A DNA stretch of 64,000 nucleotides from contig OX465598.1 of assembly GCA_950022295.1 (NCBI GenBank), forward strand, positions 338,905,324 through 338,969,323, written 5' to 3'. The DNA comes from Bromus sterilis. Its lineage: Eukaryota > Streptophyta > Magnoliopsida > Poales > Poaceae. Position 1 is the stretch's first letter. Each line of letters opens with the position of its first letter. The notes under the pieces were generated by a model. That model saw nothing but the letters and a program-made list of their open reading frames with translations. It was not told where the DNA came from and did not search any database. The translations under genes were made by a program, and so were the position numbers. Positions 44,880 through 53,883 of this stretch are shown here, piece after piece.

Positions 44880-45875
44880 TTTTGACGAAAGCAGTAGCAC
44901 TGCTTGCATTATATTAAGTAAGGAAAGGATAGTTGGAGGGAATTTACAAGGTGGAAAACAGCCTAAAGGGGCATCCCAGCGACTCGCAGAATGTACAATG
45001 TGGAGCTATACTAGGAGAGAGGAGATGAGCCCCGGTTTCCGCGGCTCAAGGGACTGCATGTCTGTCTCAGAGTCATGGGGGCCTCCATCTTGCGCGGAAC
45101 ATCCGACGCCATGGGCGGTGTAACTGGCAGCCCCATGTGTTCATCCTCTCCCTCATTAGGCGTCAGGCAACAGCAGCTGCGCCCCCTTGATGGACGCAGT
45201 TCTCCATACGCGCACCTCTTCCATGATTTTGTCGACCAGTACATCATGAGCGGTGTTGCGGCCGTTGAAGATCCTGGCGTTTCTCTCCAACCATAGGTGC
45301 CAGCAGACGGTGATGATAGCTGCCGACCACTTCTGCCGAGCCGTTTTGGAACCGGCCGTCATAAAACCCGCCTCCCACCATTCCTTGAACGAGGGGGTCG
45401 AGGCATTTGGGGCCGCACTGAGGGGAAGTCCAAATCTGATGAAGCTTGAACGCCAAACCTGAATGGAGTAGGGGCAGATTATGAACAGGTGGAGAGCGGT
45501 TTCAGGCACCAATCGACATAGGGAACAACAGGGGTCATGCCCCCAACCTCGCCTCTCAAGTCTGTCCGCGGTCAGGCATCTATTTTGGACACTGAACCAT
45601 GCGGCGATCCGCAGCCTGGCGGGAACTGGGATATTCCAGACCATCTCCTGCAAGGTCGTTCGGGTCCCGCCCTCAAACTGAGCGAGGTTGGCAGAACGAG
45701 CTGAGTAAACTCCATTTGCAGTCCATTTTCAAGTGAGGCGGTCAGGGTCATTGACCAATTGGATATGAGAGACAACATTCCAAAGGTTCACATAGTCTTC
45801 CAGGACTGCCTGACCAGGGGACGCCTTGATGCATTGAATCCATTTTCCATGAGCGAGACCCTCACACGATATAAT
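44880..45875 (-). mobile_element. LINE 3' fragment (zf-RVT region)
   Basis: The minus-strand sequence ends in GTCAAAAAATAAAA near 44880, a LINE 3' end with a short A-rich tail. The coding part encodes the connection region (EGLAHGKWIQ start near 45860) and the zf-RVT zinc-binding domain. The 5' truncation is near 45875. No clear TSD was recognised. It interrupts the fold-back family copy. Confidence 0.7.
45156..45653 (-). pseudogene. LINE zf-RVT domain ORF
   Basis: A 165-residue open frame. Hallmarks of the domain after the reverse transcriptase in plant L1-type ORF2: W-x-IPVPARLRIAAWFS, then R-CLTADRLERRGW, CCSLC, ETALHLFIICPYS, and WHLWLERNARIFNG near the end. The metal-binding Cys/His cluster is intact by eye. 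Upstream, the same frame family continues to about 45870 with a frameshift near 45660-45720. A fragment of a dead element, not a host gene. Confidence 0.7.
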
Positions 45876-46049
45876 ATAAAGGAAATGAATTAACAAAAAA
45901 ACTTTTTTTATCAAATTTTCTTAGATTTTACTCTAAACTAATTTTTGAAAAATAAATTTATAATCAAATTATATTATGTTTAATAATAAAAAATATGTTT
46001 TAAAACATCAAATTATTTCTTAACAATTCCGCCGCAACCGTGTGGGGCA

Positions 46050-46367
46050 TCATCTAGTTATATAAGACGGTATGACAAACATGGCTATATAGATGATCTT
46101 ATACACCAAAGCTGGTTTTAGTCCGTAGACCTGTCGACGGGCATACTGATAACTAGCGTCTTCTTCTACCTCTGTGGGGAATTCTTTTTCCCCCAACTTT
46201 TGTGCCAGCACAGTGACACTGATACTGATATCGATCTTATTCCTACGCAGAGATGTTTCCAACTTTTTACAAGCATCAGTGGTCGCATCCCCAAAGCCCT
46301 TTGCATATTTCCGTGCTCCTCCGCTGAACCGTTTCATGTGCAAGGGCACCGGTATATCGTCCGGCAA
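46050..46367 (-). CDS. Hypothetical ORF, possible captured gene fragment
   Basis: A 105-residue ORF overlapping the CTAG end at 46057. The middle (MKRFSGGARKYAKGFGD, then a Lys-rich helix) has ordinary protein composition, with a hydrophobic C-terminus. No family was recognised. It adjoins a Helitron-type terminus, and Helitrons often carry gene pieces, so a captured exon is possible. Confidence 0.2.
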   Translation of the reverse strand: MPDDIPVPLHMKRFSGGARKYAKGFGDATTDACKKLETSLRRNKIDISISVTVLAQKLGEKEFPTEVEEDASYQYARRQVYGLKPALVYKIIYIAMFVIPSYITR

Positions 46368-48138
46368 TATTCTGTTTCAGGTGCCTACACTGCAGCACCA
46401 GCACCTACAATGCCGATTATTCCGGGCGGCGCATCTGCGGGACGCCCGCCGATCCATGGCATAGCAAGCTTTGCCTTGCGATATGGAGCGCCACCTGAAA
46501 CTCCATCCGACCGGCCGTTCTTATCTCTCGTGCTCCTGGGATTGTTTGGTTGGTTTGGTTTGGGTTCTTGTAGTGCTCCTGCACTTTCCCGCTAGCTGTT
46601 CCCTCTTGTTGGGTGATCAGGAAAGCTCCATTGCCATCACCACCGTGTGGTGTGCATTGGTGCCTGTTCCACCGCTCCCAGCTCAGAGGAGGACAGGGTC
46701 CCTGCCTCTTTTCATCGCTGTTGCTTGGGCCCTGTGATGTGAGCATCTCACACTGGTGGGTTGTTTTACTCCCTTGTGTTCACACGCCTCCCTGTGATTG
46801 TCTGCACGAGGCACATACATGTTTAGTGGCTTAAGATTCGGCTGTTTGCTTAGCTGCACATTTGCCTGAACAATAGGACACAATGCTCAAAAAACTCCCA
46901 AGTCAGACTTTAGGAGAACGCTTGAGTCGTCTATTTCCTCAGATCCAGACTCACTGCAGTGCAATTTACACTATGAAAGATGATGTAGACTGCGATAAAT
47001 GCAGGTAATCAAATACTCGATCCCTACCCAACGACCTATGTTTCGGTACGCGATGTCCTCAAAGTCTCAAATAGGTTTCACCGAACCATGCTTTTGAGAA
47101 ACGCGAAAAGCATGCATGCAAACAATCAAATAGACCCTGAGGTGATGCCGAATCTGCACTTACACTTGCAATGTATCACCATGTCTTCCGATTTGGTCTG
47201 GTACTTTTCTTTTCTCATTGTTGATGGCCGTCGCCAAGGTGAATGTAGCGAACACGCTCCGGTCATGAAATGCATTTATCTTAGTGCTCATATTGCCAAG
47301 AGAAGTCAACATGTCTATGTTTCCAATCATCATTTGCCATTGTGCATCTAGGTAAACAAAACATTCACGTTCACGTTTATGCATGTGGCAATGGAATTTC
47401 TGTACAGTGAAAAGCATGCATGCATAGATTTGTTTTGCGGTATGCACATGTAACTACTGTGCTTTTGCTCAAGATTCTTGGGAACATATCCGGGAAGCAT
47501 CACAGTGAATAGGATATGTTATTAGATCTTGATGCTACATTTCATATGCCGCAATTGCTAGATACATATGTCGAACCTTCTTGCATACAACATTGCAAAA
47601 ATAATAGATGCTGCGCAACTGAGCTACCAAAGAAAAGAAGCCGGTAGGTAAGTCGACATCAACGAAGTAGACAATACATTAGCAATCACACAGAGCATTA
47701 CATACAAGTTGAGCTCATGACATCATCAAGTGGAGGGCAGATTTCAAAATAATTATCATTTTTTATATAATAAGAAATGGAAGGCACTATGGAAAGCTAA
47801 ACACTTGTCGTTCTCACTGGTTTTATGACCCTTCATTGATCTCTCACTCTCATAACTTTGCTCTTGCTACTGTTCTATTGGTTTCATTCGTCACAAGTTT
47901 GCAACTTGCAAATAGTGCATCCCTATCCATGTTAATTTATCAGCACAAGATAAGTACCAAAACTGTTACACAAAACATATTCCTGATAGGGAAATTGACT
48001 GAAGGGAGCATGCATGCATGACCCCAGCCATCGCCATTAAATAATTATTTATCAGTGTTTAGTCATACATATGCTCTTATAATCTTATTGATAATACTCT
48101 GTAGTAGTTATCCTCAAGTACACTATCAGTAACGACAT
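46368..48138. other. Intergenic region downstream of the bZIP gene
   Basis: Some GC-rich sequence to about 46750, with short ORFs lacking domains, then ordinary intergenic sequence. The bZIP 3' UTR is expected below 48139 on this strand. Confidence 0.4.
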
Positions 48139-48816
48139 TCATTCGATGGAAGCTGCTGCTGCAGTACTGTTCTTGCATGGTTCCAAGGAGCAGCTACTGT
48201 GATTGCTGGAGGCCGGGGAGAATGATGATGAGGCCGCCTTCTTCTCCGGCGCCGATTGTTGCAGCAGCTGCTCGAGCTTCTTATTCAGCTTGGCCTTCTC
48301 GTCCCTGAGCTGGGCGCTCTCACGGCGGGCGTCGGCGCACCCCCGCAATGCGCGGTTGAGCTCGTCGAGGAGGCGGCGGTTGGCTCCGCGGAGGTGGTCG
48401 GCCTGCGCCCACAGCTCGCTCAGCTGACGCTGCTTGCGCATGCGCGACCGGCGCGCCGACTCCCGGTTAGAGACGATTCGCCGCCGCCTCCTCTCCTCTT
48501 CCGCAGCGTCAACTCCAGCACCAGCACCGCCCACCTGGCAGTAGTTTACGCCGCCGGCGTCGGAGCCCGAGCTGGGCGAGCCATTGCCGCCGGCGAGGTG
48601 AGCCGCTTCTTCTAGCAGGATAGTGTCAAGATCAAAGGCTGCTGCCACGTCGTAGTCGGCGGCGAGTAGAGCGGCGAGATCGGAAGAGGGCTGGAAGTAT
48701 GCTTGAGGGGGCAAGGCCATGTTCACGTGGTGGCGAGTGGTGAAGGAGGAGGAAGGGTTTGGAGGCGGGAGGAAGTGGAAGCTGGCAACCTCGCCATGCT
48801 TGTCGTCGTACATCAT
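48139..48816 (-). CDS. bZIP transcription factor, group S-like, single exon
   Basis: A nuclear DNA-binding protein of 225 residues. The basic region at about residues 107-131 has N-x7-R (NRESARRSR), followed nine residues later by a leucine zipper with heptad positions Leu135, 142, 149, 170, 177 and 184 (Ala at 156 and 163). The long zipper and lack of introns fit the plant S group (bZIP43-type N-terminus, GEVASFHFLPPP). The C-terminal tail is Ser/Ala-rich. Start choice: an in-frame ATG at 48993 exists, but a TATA box (48958-48967) lies between it and the body, so transcription should begin near 48930 and the first usable start is ATG 48816 (an ATG follows directly). S-group factors often heterodimerise with C-group bZIPs on ACGT or TGACTCA sites. 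It looks intact. Confidence 0.88.
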   Translation of the reverse strand: MMYDDKHGEVASFHFLPPPNPSSSFTTRHHVNMALPPQAYFQPSSDLAALLAADYDVAAAFDLDTILLEEAAHLAGGNGSPSSGSDAGGVNYCQVGGAGAGVDAAEEERRRRRIVSNRESARRSRMRKQRQLSELWAQADHLRGANRRLLDELNRALRGCADARRESAQLRDEKAKLNKKLEQLLQQSAPEKKAASSSFSPASSNHSSCSLEPCKNSTAAAASIE

Positions 48817-48957
48817 GATCCTGTTTCTTGTCTCCTCTTTGCTTATTGCAGCTTCTAGTGTAGAAGCAGTGGTAGATTGTGACTGCCTGGTGTCAAGTGA
48901 TTGGTCTTGTTTGCCGGCTATGGCTAATGAGGAGAAGAAGCCATGGGTTGGTGAGGG

Positions 48958-48967
48958 CCTTTTATAG
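48958..48967 (-). promoter_or_regulatory. TATA box of the bZIP gene
   Basis: The minus strand reads CTATAAAAGG, about 142 bp upstream of the start codon. It implies a leader of about 110-120 bases without upstream ATG. Confidence 0.7.
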
Positions 48968-49118
48968 TGTGGCACAGTGGCTTTGTTGCCCATGAGAGAA
49001 ATAATGTCTTCTCTTCTCTCTCATTGTGTGTAGGTAGCCTGAGAATCTTACATTACAGTGAGCATCTAAGTGCATCTACAAAGGTGTTACTCTACTAGAT
49101 TGTTCTCTGTCTCATCCA

Positions 49119-49139
49119 TAAATAAATAAATAAATAAAA
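49119..49139 (-). repeat. (AAAT)5 microsatellite
   Basis: A short AAAT repeat in the bZIP upstream region. Confidence 0.8.
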
Positions 49140-49166
49140 ACTAGAACTGTGTAAATCTTGGCTTTG

Positions 49167-49363
49167 TTACTAGTTACCAAGAGAATATATGCATGGATGC
49201 ATGAGTTGACTCAAGTCAGCCTCGTCGCCCAGGTGAATTTGATCCTCCATATTTGTCAATGCCAATTACTAGTTACCAAGAGAATATATGCATGGATGCA
49301 TGAGTTGACTCAAGTCAGTCTCGTCTCCAGGTGAATTTAACGCTCTATATTTGTCCATGCCAA
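49167..49363 (-). promoter_or_regulatory. 99-bp tandem duplication with TGACTCA sites upstream of the bZIP gene
   Basis: 49167-49265 and 49266-49363 are near-identical. Each carries TGACTCA (49207-49213 and 49306-49312), the GCN4/AP-1-type site bound by C/S bZIP dimers, plus TGCATG repeats. It lies 200-400 bp above the TATA box. Confidence 0.7.
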
Positions 49364-49859
49364 ACCCTGCCTATAGCTTTTACATATTCTTGTGATACCT
49401 TTGCTTTCGGTAACCACCTTTTAATTATTTAGCGGGTAAAGCAAAAGCCTTTCAGGCAGCATGCAGTGTTGCGTGTAAACTTACAAGTGATTTACATTTT
49501 GTCCTACAACTTCTGCAATAATTCAGGGGTTTATTCCAGCTTATTTGTCAAACCAGATGAAGAGGTTCCTACCTAAATAGAACCTCATTTCGAGATCAAT
49601 CCAGAACCAAATAAAGTGACATGCTTATAAGAACAATCGGAATATCGGATCACAATCAGCAAAAACAGCGATGACTCATCAACTACACGACACTATCCAT
49701 ATACATACATCGGATCTAGAGCCGTCGTTCCGATGTCCCTCGATCAAATGCGAGCCACAACGTCGCACGATTAAGATGCCTTGTAATCCGTGCTACATAA
49801 ATGGACCACGTACAGATCAAAAGCATTGCGCCAAACAATCGTAGGTGTTGCCAAACTTA
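49364..49859. other. Intergenic sequence before the CACTA element
   Basis: No gene or element end recognised. Confidence 0.4.
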
Positions 49860-52800
49860 CAAAAGTGGACATACCCCCATATTATCCCGGTTCATATGGG
49901 CCTTCGGTCCCGGTTCCACACCCGGGACCAATAACTCGATACCAATGATGATCCCGGTTGGCCCACGAACCGGGACCGAAGAGGCTCCACGTGGCCATGC
50001 GCGCAGCGAGGGGGGAAGGGGTCATCGGTCCCGGTTGATAGGAAGAACCGGGACCGAAGAGGCTCCACTTTTAGCCCTATTTTCTGATTTTTTTCATTTA
50101 TTTATTTTATGTTTTGTATTCAATTAAATGGTACCATATATATAATTTAAAGCAACAATGAAGGAACCACAATATATATTACACATTATCGTCACGAATA
50201 TATCATATACACCATCTCATTCCTCGTGCTTGGTCGAACATTAATTACACAAACGGTACTCCACACGAGTTCGATCTAATTTACATCGGTCCTTGGCCGC
50301 TTGTCTTCCAAAAATTGAGGGTGAAAGAACTCTCCGGTCGGAGCTATGACATGGTCTAATAAGAATCCGGCGATTTCCTCTTGAATTGCTCGCACGCGTT
50401 CTCGTGGTAGAAGACCGTCCCGCATTCGTTCGATCTAATTAAAAGAAAGGGATCAATATATATGAATGAAACTAAACACAATTTAACGCAATAAATTAAA
50501 GTATTGAATGTTGTTTATCGTACTTCAATTTTTCTTATGTTTCGGGTTGCGGCCGTCTCTTTGGTCGTCTGGCGAATGAACTCGCAGACATAATATCCAC
50601 ATAAGTTATTCCCGGGTCCCTGTCTCAAACACTTTATGAGAACGGAGATCAATGAATATTATAATCAACATGATAATTATACTGAAACTAGAATAAAAAA
50701 GATGCACGGATCTAGCAATTAAGTAGTACTTACATTCAGTGGTTCAAATGTAAGCTCTGCCGGAAGACCCGGTGTTTTGGTGGTGAACCGTTTCCAAGCC
50801 CTCTGGAGGCATGCCTGCATGTCCTCCCATGATTTCATAGATCTGCGTCCCGGGTCCATGACTTTTACTACTCCTTCGTTCGGAACAATGATCAACAGGA
50901 TAAAGTGGAAGCTGGACACGCATAAAGAGTCAATTATACGCTTAACACCGAGCAAGAAAAATAGAATGTGTGCGAGATAGTAACACTCACTCGAAGTTGT
51001 AAGGAAATAATATTTCCCTTCTTGTGCCGAAATACGTCAACGATTGCAACAAGTTGTTCTCTGTCTGGTTGGGCCTATCTTTGAGAGTTCTTTCATGAAC
51101 GAACTGGCAGTCAATGAACCCAATGTCATAGATTTGTCCTTTCTTGCATTCGAGAATCTTCATTCTGCATATATAATTAGTTTAGTGATGAGTGTAAGAT
51201 TGTACATGAAACGAATGAGCTCAGCTAGAAAGGCTTGATCACTGAAATTAATGGTACTTACAGACAATATGCACTGACGATAGATTTGTCGATGGCGTCT
51301 CCATTGTAAAACTGAAATAATTCTGAGAATTCAATCAGATCGAAGCCTTGTCCATGCCCGTAATGCTCGTTCTGAAATTTAGCGTAGATCCAGTTTTCGG
51401 AATTAGCAGATTTTTCCATGTACCAGTCATGCAATTTTCGCATCTTTGTTGGTAGATCCTTGACTAACTCGGGTCTGACGAGAGGACACCCGTGTCGGTA
51501 TTGGTATGCCGGTACGAATTCCTCGTCGTTCCCGGCCTCGAACTCTTCCAGACGGCTCATGTACTCAGTAATAGACACTCCTACTGCGTGGGCTTTTGCT
51601 CCGTACTGTCTTATAAACTCCGGATCTTTGTTCGGATCATACGCATCGACCTGATGCTGCTGGGGCCAAGTGTACACTTTGAGCGGTTCGATCGATTGCT
51701 CTTTCTGTAATCCGAGCTGGGCAATCTCTTTTCCGACTCTCCGCTCTTTTGCCTCAGCCGACTTTGTAATAGAGCGTTCATAGTCTGATGTGAGCGGTAT
51801 GGGGTTGTGAAGCTTCTTCTTCAGTTTCGCGCACGCGGCGTGATCTTCTGGGGTGCGCGGGAACAATGGCTCTATCGGCTTCTTCTTGTTGGCCACATCA
51901 ATCTTCCACTTTTCATAAGACAATTTTGCGGACACTTCCAGTTCCTCAGGTGTCATCTCTTCGGGTAGCTTCTTCATATTCTGATGAGGAACTTTTGGGA
52001 GGGGTGATCGCTTACGTTTCGGTGATTTCTTGCTGCCCCTCCTAGTATAGGTACGCTTCCTCTTCTGGCTCTGAGACTCAGGAGATGGACACGGCTGAGG
52101 CGACGGTGGAGATGCCTGAGGCGACGGTGGAGACGGCTGAGCCGGAGAGTGGTGAGGCGGTGAAGGCGATGGTTGCGGTGAAGAATGGTCACGTGGCGAC
52201 GAAGGTGGATTGCTCTTCTGAAGAGTGGGTGACCTTGGCGGCACATAATTTGGAAGCACGATGTGCTCCTTTCGCCATAGAACACTCCCCTTTATTGCTT
52301 CTCCTAGTTGTTTCAGCTCCCCATCTTCACCTGCAGGATGGTCCAGCTTCAGCTCCTCATAATCATCCATCACATCATCCACCATGACGACAGCGTACCC
52401 TTATGGAGTCGGGTTGCAATGATAAGTAGGTTTCTCCGGGATTGATAGGGCCATGCCGACCGCCACCGTCACCTTTAAGTTCATCACTTGCACCTTAAGC
52501 TCACAACGTGTGCTCTCCGTGATATAATCCACTTGGTAGCGTTTAGGAGCAGCCGTTGTCAGTGCATCATCATCATCCTGCTGGAGCTGCGTAGAAGCTT
52601 GGGAGCTTTTCCGATTCGATGGGGCGCCGGTACCGAGCTTTGTGCTGCCATCTTCGCAATTTGGGTACAAGGGCTTTTTGTGATCCTCTAGCATGGTCTC
52701 CAACTTCTCCTTCTCTTTTCGTGTTTCACAGTCTCGCTTTGCATCAGAGATGACCCGACCAAGACCATCAGCGGTCTCATCCGATTCCCGTTCTTCTTCT

Positions 52801-53688
52801 TCATTGTCACCTCGAGGAGCTCCATCTTCTTCATTGTCTTCCATTGCAGTGTCACCGAATTCTTCAGGGGACATAGGATAGCTATCATCCTCCTCCTCTT
52901 CTTCATTGTCTTCCTGCCTAACCCCTCTTTCTCCGTGCTTGGACCAACAATAATATCCGGGAATGAAACCTCTCCGAAGCAGGTGGCCTTGAAGTGTTCT
53001 CGAGAAAGAGTACTCCGCCACGTTCCGACAGTCAATACAGGGACAAGGCATAAAATTATCCACTTTGTTTGCATTAGCCACATTGAGAAATGTATGCAGG
53101 TTTGTAATAAACTCGGACCCGCGTCAATCGCTGTACATCCATCGCATCCGTGCTTCGATCTGCGTCATATAATTAACCATTACAATAACTTCGTGAACCC
53201 TTGAAAAGACCACTATATATGCACACGTGCATTATTTTTGTATCAGTTACAGATGGAGAAGATAAGGTTGCTAACCTCGGCCGAGGATACGGTGTTCTGA
53301 GGACCTAAGTGTGGCTTGGACATTTCGTCGAACACCTGGTGTGCAATCAAAGGAAAAAAAATTCTAGCACCCACCCCACCCCAAACACAATCCTGAAATT
53401 TTTTGAGTCAAAATGGCAAAGTGTTGGCTGGGGGCTTATATAGCCAGGGCAACAGTCCCGGTTTGTGCCAACAACCGGGACCAATGCCTCGCAGTGCGCC
53501 ACGTGTTGGTCGCCAGAGCATTGGTCCCGGTTGTTGCCACAAACCGGGACCGTTGCCCAACTTGAACCGGGACCGTTGCCCCTGTACAGACGAACCGGGA
53601 CAGTTGGGTGGCATCGGTCCCGGTTCTGAAATGAACCGGGAGCGATGCCTTTTTTGGGCTGGACGAAAGGGGGGTCTGTCTACTAGTG
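49860..53688 (-). mobile_element. CACTA (En/Spm) DNA transposon, TSD TTA
   Basis: The right end on the reverse strand is CACTAGTAGACAGACCCC. The left end CAAAAGTGGACATACCCC is a mutated version (about 14 of 18 bases match). TTA flanks both sides (49857-49859 and 53689-53691). Subterminal GGTCCCGGTT/AACCGGGACC repeats occur at 49885-50060 and 53455-53640. Size 3.8 kb. The coding strand is minus. No TNPD (DDE) transposase exon is present. Confidence 0.85.
50276..53168 (-). pseudogene. CACTA gene: transposase-associated domain plus Ulp1/C48 peptidase, two stops
   Basis: On the minus strand, first exon 53168 to about 51254: RMRWMYSD, then MPCPCIDCRN and GYYCWSKHGE (transposase-associated domain), an acidic stretch, a Pro/Ser-rich linker (about 52080-52290), a KRKR basic patch, and the conserved TPEELEVSAKLSYEKWK and AVGVSITEYMSRLEEFE segments. 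Further exons: about 51168-51000 (KKGQIYDIGFID to FPYNFE), about 50912-50734 with FHFILLIIVPNEGVVKVMDP (catalytic His and Asp region), about 50629-50525 with NNLCGYYVCEF (catalytic Cys), and about 50435-50276. Splice sites are canonical. In-frame TGA near 53124 and TAA at 52401 break it. Such CACTA-borne Ulp1-like genes are common in grasses; their role is unsettled. Confidence 0.75.
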
Positions 53689-53691
53689 TTA

Positions 53692-53883
53692 CCATCTCAG
53701 ATTGCCCTTATATCACGTTGACTAGGGCGACAAACTCACGACCTACTTGACACTAGGTCGCCACTCATCCTCCTTTCGGCATGCCACTCTGATATACCAT
53801 TTCTTGTTCTTCAGCTCTGATGCCTCATGATTGGATTACATGCGAACATTCGGATGTGTCCGCGAAGATGGGGTGGAGGCCAT
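53692..53883. other. Spacer between CACTA element and large LTR
   Basis: No feature was recognised. It ends in GCCAT, which nearly matches ACCAT after 58280. Confidence 0.5.

Larger units (their letters stand above)
44560..46057 (+). mobile_element. Second copy of the fold-back family with a Helitron-type 3' end (plus orientation)
   Basis: 44560-44875 and 45890-46057 are the reverse complement of 38374-38900. They end ...GGGGCATCATCTAG at 46057, followed by T. A LINE fragment is inserted between. Together with 38374 this gives two opposed, outward-facing Helitron-like 3' ends 7.7 kb apart. Confidence 0.55.

Noticed and set aside
48203..48967. Plus-strand ORFs over the bZIP gene
   Set aside because: Antisense shadows of the bZIP coding sequence.
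48817..48993. N-terminal extension of the bZIP protein
   Set aside because: It contains the TATA box and would lie upstream of the transcription start.
51974..52387. Plus-strand and alternate-frame ORFs (Arg/His/Leu-rich) in the CACTA element
   Set aside because: Shadows of the Pro/Ser-rich linker of the CACTA gene.
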